From NCBI RefSeq assembly GCF_007991175.1, contig NZ_BJXV01000014.1, positions 1-64,000 on the forward strand: DNA of 64,000 bases, read 5' to 3'. Both the position numbers and the translations under genes were made by a program. Under the pieces are notes generated by a model. That model was not told where the DNA came from. It saw only the letters and a program-made list of their open reading frames with translations, and made no database searches. The DNA comes from Halovibrio variabilis (GTDB lineage: Bacteria > Pseudomonadota > Gammaproteobacteria > Pseudomonadales > Halomonadaceae). Each line of letters starts with the position of its first letter. Within the stretch, counting starts at the first letter, position 1. This document shows, piece after piece, positions 17,157 through 25,519 of the stretch.

Positions 17157-18253
17157 TAGGCGGCTGCTGTGACCTCTGCTTCGGCAAGCGCGTCACGCAG
17201 CGCGTCGCTGTCCAGCGCTTTACCAATGATGACCAGTTGGGTTTGACGCGTCTCGCCTTCCGCCCACAGGCGGTCGAAATAGCCATCGAGACGCTCGCCC
17301 ACGGCTTGAATGACTCGGCGCATCGGCTTGCCGGGAATGGCTGCGAAGCCTTTGGCCCGGTAGATTTCCTGGGTTTTGACAATGTGCTGCAGCTTGGCGG
17401 CCAGCAGATCACCGTCAACTTCGCCCAGGCTGATCACGCAGGAATCAAAGTTGTCGTGGGCATGGTCGTGATGCGCGCCCTCAGCGTGGTGTTTATCGTG
17501 GTGGTTGGCGATCAGGTCGATGTTTTCTTCGCTGGCCGCGCCGATACCCATCAAGGCTTCAAGCTGCACGGTATTGGTGGTCAGGGTTTGATCGATAAAC
17601 AGGCACTTCACCGATGCCGGCACGCGCGCCTGAATCAGCGCCTCGACGCGGGCTTTATCATCCGGGCTTAACAGGTCCGCTTTGCTGACCAGCACCAGGT
17701 CGGCCGCGCTGAGCTGGTCGTCGAGCAGCTCCTGCAGGCTGGGGTCGTGATCCAGGCTTTCGTCGGCCTGGCGCTGGGCCTCTACCTTGGCAACATCGCT
17801 GGCATAACGACCGGCGGCCACCGCGGGGCCATCAATGACGGTAATGATGGCATCGACGGTGCAGTGCTGGCGCACCTCCGGCCAGTTAAAGGCCTGGACC
17901 AGCGGCTTGGGCAGCGCCAGGCCGCTGGTTTCGATCAGAATATGGTCGATATCGTTGCGGCGGGCGACCAGCTTTTTCATCACCGGCAGAAACTCTTCCT
18001 CTACCGTGCAGCAGATACAGCCGTTGGCCAGCTCGAAAATGCCGCTGTCTTCGCCTTCTACCGCCTGCCCGTCTTCGCAGTCGAGCGCACAGCCGCGCAG
18101 CAGGCTTGAGTCGATATCCTGCTCGCCGAATTCATTGACGATCACGGCAATTCGCTTGCCGGTCACCTGGCGCAAAATGCTCGCCAGCAGGGTGGTTTTA
18201 CCGCTGCCCAAAAAGCCGGTCACCACGGTGGCGGGTATCTTATTTAACTGCAT
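17156..18253 (-). CDS. cobW: CobW, metal-associated GTPase (COG0523)
   Basis: About 365 residues. It has a P-loop near the start (TGFLGSGKTTLL), the metal-binding CXCC motif NGCICCTVEEEF, LIETSGLALP, VSKADLLS, and a histidine-rich loop HHDKHHAEGAHHDHAHDNFD before the C-terminal CobW domain. The family comprises GTP-dependent metallochaperones; placement next to cobN suggests delivery of cobalt to the chelatase, although this is inferred. ATG 18253 has GAGGA eight bases upstream and overlaps the cobB 3' end by 14 bases. A longer frame to 18340 is rejected because the extra residues are not family-like. Confidence 0.94.
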   Translation of the reverse strand: MQLNKIPATVVTGFLGSGKTTLLASILRQVTGKRIAVIVNEFGEQDIDSSLLRGCALDCEDGQAVEGEDSGIFELANGCICCTVEEEFLPVMKKLVARRNDIDHILIETSGLALPKPLVQAFNWPEVRQHCTVDAIITVIDGPAVAAGRYASDVAKVEAQRQADESLDHDPSLQELLDDQLSAADLVLVSKADLLSPDDKARVEALIQARVPASVKCLFIDQTLTTNTVQLEALMGIGAASEENIDLIANHHDKHHAEGAHHDHAHDNFDSCVISLGEVDGDLLAAKLQHIVKTQEIYRAKGFAAIPGKPMRRVIQAVGERLDGYFDRLWAEGETRQTQLVIIGKALDSDALRDALAEAEVTAAA

Positions 18254-19613
18254 GAAGTGTGTCCTCAAAATCGATAGGCTGGCGCGCTGGCGACGTTTTG
18301 CCGCTAAACAGCAGCGCGATCGCGGCAGGGTTGTTGGCAAAAAACAGGTGTAAATAGGTAGCCGTCAACCGGCGGTCACGAAAAATGGCTTCCCCTGGCG
18401 CGGGGTGGCGCTGGCGTTCGCCATGGGCAATGGGCTCTGGCGTTCCCTCGGCCATCGAACGGTGGTGGGCATGGCCGCGCACCGGGCCTTCAGGCAACGC
18501 AGCGGTTTGCATCCCTTGGCAGCCCCGACGCCCACGCATGGCACCGTGGCCCGGCAGCAGGCCCAGCATGGTGTGGGTGGTGTCGTCGTAGTCGGTCAGG
18601 GTTTCCAGGCAGTAAAGCAGCCCACCGCACTCGGCAAGTATCGGCTTGTCGTCGATAAAGAACTGCCTGATGGCCGCGCGCATGGCTGAATTGGCCGCCA
18701 GCGTCGCGGAGTGGATTTCCGGGTAGCCCCCCGGTAGCCACAGCGCATCGCAGCTGGGCAAGTTGCTATCGGTAAGCGGCGAGAAAAAGCGCAGTTGCGC
18801 GCCCATCTGCTCGAGCAGATCCAGGTTGGCCTGGTAAATGAAGCTGAACGCGGCGTCTTTAGCCACGCCGATGGTGCGCCCGGCAAGCGACGGCAAGTCC
18901 ACTGTCACAACGTCTGCCGGGGCAGTAAACGTCACCGGCGGCAGGGTGAGCAGCGTTTGGGGGAGGTTTTCCGCCTCGACCACGCTTGCGCCCTTTTCAA
19001 AGCGCACCTCCAGGTCATCACGAATCTCATCGGCCTGCACCAGCCCCAAATGGCGCTCGGGCAGCGCAAGCTCGGGGTTGCGGGCGATGGCAGCGAGTAA
19101 CGGGATACCTTGCGGCAGGGTGGTCTCGATCAGCTCGCGATGGCGCTGGGAGCCGCAGTTATTGGCAATAAGACCGACAATGCGGATATCGTCACGAAAA
19201 CCCGCCAGGCCCGCCAGCAGCGCACCCGCCGTTTGCGCCATGCCTTTGACGTCCATCACCACCACCAGGGGCAAATCAAACAGGGCGGCCAAGTCCGCGC
19301 TGGAGGGCTCGCCGTCAAACAGCCCCATGGCCCCTTCGACCAAGATCATGTCCGCGGTTTGGGCGGCTTCATAAAAGCGCTGGCGGCAGTAGGCTTCGCC
19401 CGCCATCCACAGGTCCAGCTGATCGACCGGCTGGCCAGCGGCCTGGGCTAGCACCTGGGGGTCCAGGTAATCAGGGCCGGTTTTAAACACGCGCACCACT
19501 TTGCCCTGGTTGCGCAGCGCCCGGGCCAGCGCCGCGGTAACGGTGGTTTTGCCCTGCCCCGACGAAGGCGCGGCTATAAACAGCGCTGGGCAGCTTGCGT
19601 TGGCTGTGTTCAT
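18240..19613 (-). CDS. cobB: CobB, hydrogenobyrinic acid a,c-diamide synthase
   Basis: A 457-residue two-domain amidotransferase. The N-terminal dethiobiotin-synthase-like ATPase domain has FIAAPSSGQGKTTVTAALARAL. The C-terminal glutamine amidotransferase domain has WLPGGYPEIHSATLAAN and the nucleophile region ILAECGGLLYC. It amidates the a and c side chains using glutamine and ATP. At the very end HLFFANNPAAIALL is followed by about 20 extra residues that overlap cobW. It overlaps cobO by one base. The related CobQ (cobyric acid synthase) was looked for and is not in the window. Confidence 0.93.
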   Translation of the reverse strand: MNTANASCPALFIAAPSSGQGKTTVTAALARALRNQGKVVRVFKTGPDYLDPQVLAQAAGQPVDQLDLWMAGEAYCRQRFYEAAQTADMILVEGAMGLFDGEPSSADLAALFDLPLVVVMDVKGMAQTAGALLAGLAGFRDDIRIVGLIANNCGSQRHRELIETTLPQGIPLLAAIARNPELALPERHLGLVQADEIRDDLEVRFEKGASVVEAENLPQTLLTLPPVTFTAPADVVTVDLPSLAGRTIGVAKDAAFSFIYQANLDLLEQMGAQLRFFSPLTDSNLPSCDALWLPGGYPEIHSATLAANSAMRAAIRQFFIDDKPILAECGGLLYCLETLTDYDDTTHTMLGLLPGHGAMRGRRGCQGMQTAALPEGPVRGHAHHRSMAEGTPEPIAHGERQRHPAPGEAIFRDRRLTATYLHLFFANNPAAIALLFSGKTSPARQPIDFEDTLHAVK

Positions 19614-20206
19614 CAGTATTCGATCCCCGCCTGGGCTTTAACACCGCCACGAAACGCGTGGCGCTCGTCCTGTACCGTGCTGATGGTGTCGGCAATCTCT
19701 TGAAGCGGCGTCGCCATGGTGCGCCCGGTAATAATCACGTTTTGGTGGGCGGGGCGCTGTTTAAGCGCTTCGACCACCGGCAGCGGGTCGAGGTAGCCGT
19801 ACTTGAACATGTAGCTCATTTCATCGAGGACAATCAGGTGGTAGTCAGGGTTTTCAAGCAACCCCTTGGCCACTGCCCACGCCGACTGAGCGGCTTCAAT
19901 ATCGCGCTCGCGGTCCTGGGTTTCCCAGGTAAACCCCTGGCCCATGATGTGCCAGTCAAGGTTGGGCTGATCGCGGAAAAACAGGTACTCGCCGGTCTCA
20001 CGGCGCCCCTTGATAAACTGAATCACCGCGCAGCGCTGCCCGTGGCCCAGCGCGCGCGCCAGAGTGCCCAGCGCGGAGCTGCTTTTGCCCTTGCCGTTGC
20101 CTTTGAGCAGGATCAACACCCCGCGCTCTTCCGTGGCGCGGCTGATGCGCTCATCGACCACGTCCTTTTTGCGCTGCATGCGGCTGATATGGCGATCGTC
20201 ACTCAT
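19613..20206 (-). CDS. cobO: CobO, cob(I)yrinic acid a,c-diamide adenosyltransferase
   Basis: About 197 residues: ATEERGVLILLKGNGKGKSS (P-loop GNGKGKSS), ALGTLARALGHGQRCAVIQFIKG, HLIVLDEMSYMFKYGYL and NVIITGR, all diagnostic of CobO/BtuR/CobA adenosyltransferases. It transfers the 5'-deoxyadenosyl group from ATP to the reduced cobalt. The ATG at 20206 overlaps the stop of the upstream chelatase gene by four bases. A TTG at 20218 would add four residues with no better ribosome site. Confidence 0.95.
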   Translation of the reverse strand: MSDDRHISRMQRKKDVVDERISRATEERGVLILLKGNGKGKSSSALGTLARALGHGQRCAVIQFIKGRRETGEYLFFRDQPNLDWHIMGQGFTWETQDRERDIEAAQSAWAVAKGLLENPDYHLIVLDEMSYMFKYGYLDPLPVVEALKQRPAHQNVIITGRTMATPLQEIADTISTVQDERHAFRGGVKAQAGIEY

Positions 20207-21969
20207 GGGGTTTCCCAACCTTGGTGTCCAAAAGGGTGTCCTGAAAGGGGTGTCGCGTACCTGGCGCCCAGTTGCTCAGCGATGCGCGCGCCCTGGCCGC
20301 GTTTTATTTTCGACGACTCGGTATCCAGCAAGAGGCAGTCGCCCAGCGGGCCAAGATCGGCGACGGATTCGCGGGTACGGCCGTCGGTAATCAGGTAGGT
20401 GCGGATATGCAGCCCGGGCTCGCGCCGCTGCCACTGATGGATCAGGCGTTTGGCTTCGATCACCGCCTTACGCAGCGGCGTGCCACCACCACCGGTGGTG
20501 GCCTCCAGCGCCGCTTGTACGCGCTTGGGCGCGCGACGCCGCGACAGAAGCGGCACCACGCCGCCGTTGCCAAACCCCACCACGGCGACCTGCTCGCGTG
20601 CCGTATAGGCCTGGCGCACCAGCGCCTCCACAAGCCCCTTCGCCTGGCCCAGCAAGCGCTGCCCCAGGGTGGAGCCGGAGGTATCCAGCAGCACCAGGTG
20701 TGCCCTTGGCTGCCCGGCCTGTGTCTTGCGCATTTTTAGCGTTCGCCAGGGCCACTGGCCGCGGTTGGCGATCAGGGTGCCAAAGCCGTCCAGGCGAGTG
20801 GTTTCAACCCGCGAGCGCCCCTTACCAAATACACGTCCTTTTCCGGCCGAGGCTGGGGTATCCGCCGTTTTCGCTTGGCCAATAACGTTTGGCGTATCCG
20901 CCAGGTTAAGCGTCGACTGCTGGATGGTTGACTGAGCCTGAGGCGGCATAGCGCCCCACTGGCCCTGCTCGCCGCGCTGATCGGATGACCCACCGGTCGA
21001 CGCATTAGTCGTTGATGACGAACCAGTAGATGATGACGCACCGCCGTTCCCTTCCGAAGGCGGTTCATTCGGCGGCGGCGCAGACGGCGGGTTTTGGTTT
21101 TGCTCGGGCGATTGGGTGCGACGATGATTGAGCACCCAGGGCTCGACGGTCTCGATATCCTGTTGCTCCACCTCGCTAGCACCGCGCCAGGCAGCGTAGG
21201 CACGAGCGGCGCGGTGCCAGGTAACATCCGCACGCAGCCCTTCCACCCCGGCCGCTTCGCAGCGCGCGGCGATGGCCTGGTACACCCAAGGCTGGGTCGT
21301 AACCTCGGCGAGCTGGCGCTGCGCCTGGTGGATACGCTCGGTCAACGCGGCCTGGGCCTCCTCGAAGCGACGGGCCGCCCCCGCTGGGTCACGGTCGAAG
21401 GCTTCGCGCTGCTGGACGATAGCAATACGTTCATCAATACTCATCGTACCCGCCTGCTCAATGCATAGCCCAAAGCGATCCAACAACTGTGGGCGAAGCT
21501 CGCCCTCATCCGGGTTCATGGTGCCGATCAGGCTAAAACGCGCCGGGTGGGAATGGCTGATGCCGTCGCGCTCGACGATATTGGTTCCGCTGGCCGCCAC
21601 ATCGAGCAGCAAATCAACCAGCGTATCGGGCAGCAGATTGACTTCATCCACGTACAGCACGCCGCCGTGGGCCTTGGCCAGCAACCCTGGGTGAAAGGTG
21701 GTTTCCCGCTCGGCTAGTACCTTTTGCAAATCCAGGCTTCCCGTCAAGCGGTCTTCGCTTGCGCCCAGCGGCAGCGTCACGAATGACGGTGTCTGCCCCT
21801 GGCCATCCGGCGGCAAGATGGCGGCCAATGCCCGCGCCAGGGTTGATTTGGCACTGCCCCTGGGGCCGCTAATCAACACGCCGCCTATCTGGGGGTTAAC
21901 CACGTTAAGCAGCAGCGCGGTTTTCAGCGCCTCCTGCCCGACCACCGCCGCAAAGGGGAACTCACTCAC
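20203..21969 (-). CDS. ChlI/ChlD-type chelatase subunit (AAA ATPase fused to VWA domain)
   Basis: About 588 residues. The N-terminal AAA+ domain has GPRGSAKSTLARALAAILP, GVLYVDEVNLLPDTLVD and IGTMNPDEGELRPQLLDRFG. A proline/serine/glycine-rich linker follows (about residues 300-350). The C-terminal von Willebrand A domain has the MIDAS motif LLDTSGST and LITDGRTRESVAD. This is a fused magnesium-chelatase-type I/D subunit; with CobN it should form the cobaltochelatase. GTG 21969 has GGGAGG five bases upstream; GTG 21975 is an alternative. It is the first gene of the cobalamin operon running down to cobF, with its promoter in the region towards 22.2 kb. Confidence 0.9.
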   Translation of the reverse strand: MSEFPFAAVVGQEALKTALLLNVVNPQIGGVLISGPRGSAKSTLARALAAILPPDGQGQTPSFVTLPLGASEDRLTGSLDLQKVLAERETTFHPGLLAKAHGGVLYVDEVNLLPDTLVDLLLDVAASGTNIVERDGISHSHPARFSLIGTMNPDEGELRPQLLDRFGLCIEQAGTMSIDERIAIVQQREAFDRDPAGAARRFEEAQAALTERIHQAQRQLAEVTTQPWVYQAIAARCEAAGVEGLRADVTWHRAARAYAAWRGASEVEQQDIETVEPWVLNHRRTQSPEQNQNPPSAPPPNEPPSEGNGGASSSTGSSSTTNASTGGSSDQRGEQGQWGAMPPQAQSTIQQSTLNLADTPNVIGQAKTADTPASAGKGRVFGKGRSRVETTRLDGFGTLIANRGQWPWRTLKMRKTQAGQPRAHLVLLDTSGSTLGQRLLGQAKGLVEALVRQAYTAREQVAVVGFGNGGVVPLLSRRRAPKRVQAALEATTGGGGTPLRKAVIEAKRLIHQWQRREPGLHIRTYLITDGRTRESVADLGPLGDCLLLDTESSKIKRGQGARIAEQLGARYATPLSGHPFGHQGWETP

Positions 21970-22212
21970 CGGCACCTCCCGTGCTGGTCAAGCCCGCCAG
22001 CCGATCAACATCCGCCAGTTGATTTGATGGCCGCGTGACTTGAATCTGATTCATGGTAACTGGCTGAGCAATGATAAAACCATTCATAAAGAAGCGGGAA
22101 CTTAAAAGTCGTTCAGTATAGAGGAAGGCATGGCGGGGAGGCCAATCTGTTACCTTGCGAAGGCGTATATCAGCTTACGCTAAGGATGCCACTGGATTTT
22201 AATACCTCATTC

Positions 22213-22238
22213 AAATATAATGTTATAACATTATATTT
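22213..22238. promoter_or_regulatory. 26-bp perfect palindrome, probable operator overlapping a promoter
   Basis: The sequence is AAATATAATGTTA followed by its exact reverse complement. The core TGTTATAACA resembles half-sites of metal regulators such as Zur, but the spacing is shorter than a standard Zur box. A TATAAT lies inside it at 22216-22221 and could be the -10 element for the riboswitch transcript. Which regulator binds is not known from sequence. Confidence 0.6.
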
Positions 22239-22289
22239 ATGGTGGAGTCTTATAAGATCCTTGGGCTTTCTGTTGTTCGCTATCCACCC

Positions 22290-22480
22290 GCAACCTAGAA
22301 TGGCTAACGTCGGTGTTCCCTACCCGGAACTTAATAGAGAATCCGCCGCGGCTTGCCGCGAACCGGAACTGCCCCCGCAACTGTAGGCGGCGAGCGATGC
22401 TCTTTGATGCCACTGGACACAGCGTCTGGGAAGGCGAGCTAGCCATGACCCGTCAGTCAGGAGAACTGCCGATATATTAC
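22290..22480 (+). promoter_or_regulatory. Cobalamin riboswitch
   Basis: The segment contains the conserved elements in order: a GGTGTTCCC start, AATAGAGAATCCG, the B12-box run CTGCCCCCGCAACTGTAG, GCCACTGGACACAGCGTCTGG-like closing stem with GGGAAGGC, and GATGACCCGTCAGTCAGG-type 3' end finishing GAGAACTGCC. (The sequence reads CATGACCCG at that last point.) It lies 70-80 bases before the substrate-binding protein gene and should switch off that transporter when adenosylcobalamin is plentiful. Confidence 0.92.
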
Positions 22481-22551
22481 TTACATCGAGCGAAGTGGCT
22501 CGGTCAGTGTTTTCTGTCCGAATGCGGAGCTCATCATGCACGGGAGTGTAC

Positions 22552-23568
22552 ATGATGTTGAGATTGACCACGGCCATCGCCGCGAGCGCTGTTGGCCTTG
22601 CCCAGGCAGCTTACGCCTCCACCGACTACCCGCTTACGCTCACCAACTGCGGAGTAGAGATCAGCTTGGCGTCGCCCCCGGAGCGAACGGTGACGGTAGG
22701 CCAGTCAGCCACGGAGATTCTCTATTCCCTGGGGCTTGCTGACCGGGTGAACGGCACCTCGGTCTGGTTTAACCCGGTTTTGCCCCAGTTTGCTGAGGCT
22801 AATGAAGGGATCGAGCGGATCGCCAATGATGACCCAAGCTTCGAAGCAGTGGTCAATAAGCGGCCTGATTTGGTGGCAGTACAGTATGAATGGCACGTGG
22901 GGCCCACCGGCAGCGTGGCCAGCCGAGATCAACTCCATGAGCTGGGCATTAACACCTATATTATGCCCGCCGACTGCGACACCAAGGATAACTCGACCGG
23001 CGGTGATGGGACGCGTACGGCGGCCTTTTCTACCGATTCAATCTATAAAGGCATTACCGAGCTAGCCCAAATTTATGATGTGCAAGATGCTGGAGAAACC
23101 CTGGTAGCCGACCTTATCGACCGCGAAGCGCGCGCTATCGAGCTGGCGAGCAGCCTTGATTTGCCACAGGGGCTTTCAGCGGCATTCTGGTTCTCATCGA
23201 CAGACCTGGGTGTTAGCCCCTTCGTTGCGGGTCAGCTAGGTGCACCGGGCTATATGATGGACAAACTCGGCATTCGCAATGTGATTGAGTCGGATGAGGA
23301 GTGGCCCACGGTGGGCTGGGAGAGCATCGCCAGGGCTGACCCCGATGTGCTTGTTATTGCCAGCATGGATCGTCGCCGTTTTCCCGCTGACAATATTGAA
23401 GCCAAGCGTGAGTTTCTGCGCAGCGACCCGGTCACTAGCGAGATGAGCGCGGTTAAAAACAACCGTATCGTGGAGATGGATGCCCATGCCATGAGCGCCA
23501 CGATGCGCAGTATTTACGGCCTTGAAACACTCGCCGAGGCGCTATCCAACATGCCTTTTAACGAATGA
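22552..23568 (+). CDS. Corrinoid-type ABC transporter substrate-binding protein
   Basis: About 338 residues with a signal peptide (MMLRLTTAIAASAVGLAQAAYAS). It has the TroA/BtuF-like helical-backbone fold: RTVTVGQSATEILYSLGLADRV, FEAVVNKRPDLVAVQYEW, and GYMMDKLGIRNVIE. It resembles the binding proteins of the FecB/BtuF superfamily, including those labelled F420-0-type, but the riboswitch upstream argues for a cobamide or precursor as ligand. The start is ATG 22552 with GGGAG five bases upstream; longer frames would run into the riboswitch. The stop overlaps the permease start. Confidence 0.85.
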   Translation: MMLRLTTAIAASAVGLAQAAYASTDYPLTLTNCGVEISLASPPERTVTVGQSATEILYSLGLADRVNGTSVWFNPVLPQFAEANEGIERIANDDPSFEAVVNKRPDLVAVQYEWHVGPTGSVASRDQLHELGINTYIMPADCDTKDNSTGGDGTRTAAFSTDSIYKGITELAQIYDVQDAGETLVADLIDREARAIELASSLDLPQGLSAAFWFSSTDLGVSPFVAGQLGAPGYMMDKLGIRNVIESDEEWPTVGWESIARADPDVLVIASMDRRRFPADNIEAKREFLRSDPVTSEMSAVKNNRIVEMDAHAMSATMRSIYGLETLAEALSNMPFNE

Positions 23569-24629
23569 GCATAGCGATAACGCGGCTATCAACGGCGGGC
23601 TTTGGGCTACGCTGGCTATGGATAACGCCCCTTGTGCTGGTGGCGGCGCTGATTGCGGGTACCGCCATCGGCGAAACGCCGATTCCGGTTGAGACGATTC
23701 TTAAAGTACTCGCCAATCAGCTATTGGGCGCGGATTACGCGGTTAACCGGATAGATGCAGGCATTATCTGGAACTATCGGCTCAGCCGCGCCGTTGTCGC
23801 CGCCTGCTGCGGCACCAGCTTGGCGCTGGCGGGGGTAGTGCTTCAGGCGCTGCTGCGTAATCCCTTGGCCGACCCCTACTTAATGGGCATTTCCGCTGGC
23901 GCTTCTACCGGTGCAGTGGCCGTGGCGGTGGCTGGGTTAGGCGCGGGGGCGCTTTCGCTCTCTCTGGGTGCCTTTGTGGGCGCCCTCCTCGCCTTTGGCA
24001 TCGTGGTGATGCTCGCTCATGCGGCCAATAGCGGCGTCGGTGGTGGCCGCGGCGTTCAGGCAGCGGGCGCGATTATTCTGGCAGGCATTGCCGGTTCGCA
24101 GCTGTTCAATGCGCTGACCGCTTTTATCATTACCAAATCGGCGAGCGCCGAGCAGGCCCGGGGCATTATGTTTTGGCTGATGGGCAACCTCTCCGGGGTA
24201 CGCTGGGCCGATGTGACTTTGGCTGTGCCTGCCGCCCTCTTCGGGCTGCTGGTTTGCCTGTGGCACCGACGCTCCCTGGATGCGTTTACCTTCGGTGCCG
24301 ACAGCGCCGCTTCCATGGGCATTGCCGTGCGCCCGGTACGCGGGATGCTGATTATCGCCATGGCGCTGGTCACGGCAGTCATGGTGTCTATTGTGGGGGC
24401 GATTGGCTTTGTGGGCTTGGTGATTCCCCACGCCATGCGCTTTATCGTGGGTAGCCGCCATACCCGGCTGGTACCGGCCACCGCCTTGGCTGGCGCGGTG
24501 TTTTTGATTGGCTCAGATATTCTTTCCCGGGTGCTAGTGCCCGGCCAAGTACTTCCCATCGGAGTGATCACCTCACTGATCGGCGCGCCCGCTTTTGCGC
24601 TGATTCTGGTGCGCGGCAAGAGGTCTTAA
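23565..24629 (+). CDS. FecCD/BtuC-type ABC transporter permease
   Basis: A 354-residue polytopic membrane protein of the FecCD family. Conserved segments are LALAGVVLQALLRNPLADPYLMGISAGAS, IMFWLMGNLSG, VSIVGAIGFVGLVIPHAMRFIVG and the C-terminal LPIGVITSLIGAPAFALILVR. Around ten hydrophobic helices are expected. It forms the inner-membrane channel for the substrate delivered by the preceding binding protein. It overlaps the neighbour upstream by four bases and the ATPase downstream by one base, so the three genes form one transcription unit controlled by the riboswitch. Confidence 0.92.
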   Translation: MSIAITRLSTAGFGLRWLWITPLVLVAALIAGTAIGETPIPVETILKVLANQLLGADYAVNRIDAGIIWNYRLSRAVVAACCGTSLALAGVVLQALLRNPLADPYLMGISAGASTGAVAVAVAGLGAGALSLSLGAFVGALLAFGIVVMLAHAANSGVGGGRGVQAAGAIILAGIAGSQLFNALTAFIITKSASAEQARGIMFWLMGNLSGVRWADVTLAVPAALFGLLVCLWHRRSLDAFTFGADSAASMGIAVRPVRGMLIIAMALVTAVMVSIVGAIGFVGLVIPHAMRFIVGSRHTRLVPATALAGAVFLIGSDILSRVLVPGQVLPIGVITSLIGAPAFALILVRGKRS

Positions 24630-25393
24630 TGCGTTTATCGGCTGAACAACTCGCGTGGTCAGTGCATGGCACGCCACTGCTTATTGATGTCAATCTCGCC
24701 GTCGAGCCCGGCCACACCTTTGGCCTGGTGGGGCCTAACGGCTCGGGCAAAACCTCCCTGCTGCGCCTTTTGGCGGGTTTGAACAAACCCAAGTCAGGAC
24801 GGGTGCTGATGGGTAGCCAGCCCATGCATACCCTCAAGCAGCGGGCTATCGCCCAATCCATCGCCCTGGTTGAGCAGCAGGCTGACACCACCGACCGAAT
24901 TACCGTGCACCAGGTGGTATCACTGGGTCGAACACCCTTCCTTTCTGCTTTACGCCCATGGTCAGCGAAAGATGACGCCATCGTGGCTCAAGCGCTGATC
25001 GATGTGGATATGGCGCACATGGCTGACCGGCTTTGGCACACCCTCTCAGGCGGCGAGCGCCAGCGGGTGCATATCGCCCGCGCGCTGGCCCAGCAGCCTA
25101 ACATCCTGCTGCTGGATGAACCCACCAACCATTTGGATATTCGCCATCAGCTGTCAATTCTTGAATTGGTCAGGCAGCTGCCGATCACGGTGATTATCTC
25201 CCTGCACGATCTTAACCAAGCCATGGAGTGTGACCGCATCGGCGTGATGGATGGCGGTCGCCTGATCGACAGCGGCCACCCTCATGACGTACTTACTCCC
25301 AACAGGCTAAAGCAGACCTTTGGGGTGTATACCCACGTGATTGATGACCCTGTCGATGGCAAACAGATCATGCGTTTTCGTAGTGCGGTTTAG
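24629..25393 (+). CDS. BtuD/FecE-type ABC transporter ATPase
   Basis: A 254-residue ATP-binding subunit: GLVGPNGSGKTSLLRLLAGL (Walker A), VEQQADTTDRITV (Q-loop region), the signature LSGGERQRVHIARALAQQP, ILLLDEPTNHLDI (Walker B) and VIISLHDLNQAME (switch His). It powers the transporter formed with the two preceding products. ATG 24629 overlaps the permease stop by one base. It is the last gene of the riboswitch-controlled unit; after it comes a 126-base gap before the epimerase. Confidence 0.93.
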   Translation: MRLSAEQLAWSVHGTPLLIDVNLAVEPGHTFGLVGPNGSGKTSLLRLLAGLNKPKSGRVLMGSQPMHTLKQRAIAQSIALVEQQADTTDRITVHQVVSLGRTPFLSALRPWSAKDDAIVAQALIDVDMAHMADRLWHTLSGGERQRVHIARALAQQPNILLLDEPTNHLDIRHQLSILELVRQLPITVIISLHDLNQAMECDRIGVMDGGRLIDSGHPHDVLTPNRLKQTFGVYTHVIDDPVDGKQIMRFRSAV

Positions 25394-25519
25394 GCAACGT
25401 CTGACTAGCTAAAACCTCTCTTTGGCCACTCACCTGCCCAGTATCTTGACTGAACTTCGGTGGGTTAAACCTTTCTTTGCTAAGGTGTGATAGTTCGTTC
25501 TATTAATTAGGGGCTCTAT

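Larger units (their letters stand above)
21970..22551. other. Divergent regulatory region between the cob operon and the riboswitch-controlled transporter
   Basis: No gene is supported in these 582 bases. The left part must carry the promoter for the minus-strand cobalamin operon; I see no cobalamin riboswitch on that strand. The right part holds a 26-base perfect palindrome and a plus-strand cobalamin riboswitch, listed separately. A small hairpin CGAGC-GAAGTG-GCTCG near 22487-22502, just after the aptamer, could be part of the expression platform. Confidence 0.7.

Noticed and set aside
21970..22200. A second cobalamin riboswitch controlling the minus-strand cob operon
   Set aside because: The reverse complement lacks the CTGCCCCCGCAAC core and other conserved boxes.
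22186..22386. Possible short peptide gene over the riboswitch
   Set aside because: It runs through the palindrome and aptamer, which explain the sequence; no ribosome site suggests translation.
24056..24619. Minus-strand frames opposite the BtuC-type permease
   Set aside because: Composition is that of an antisense shadow; the permease has all family motifs.
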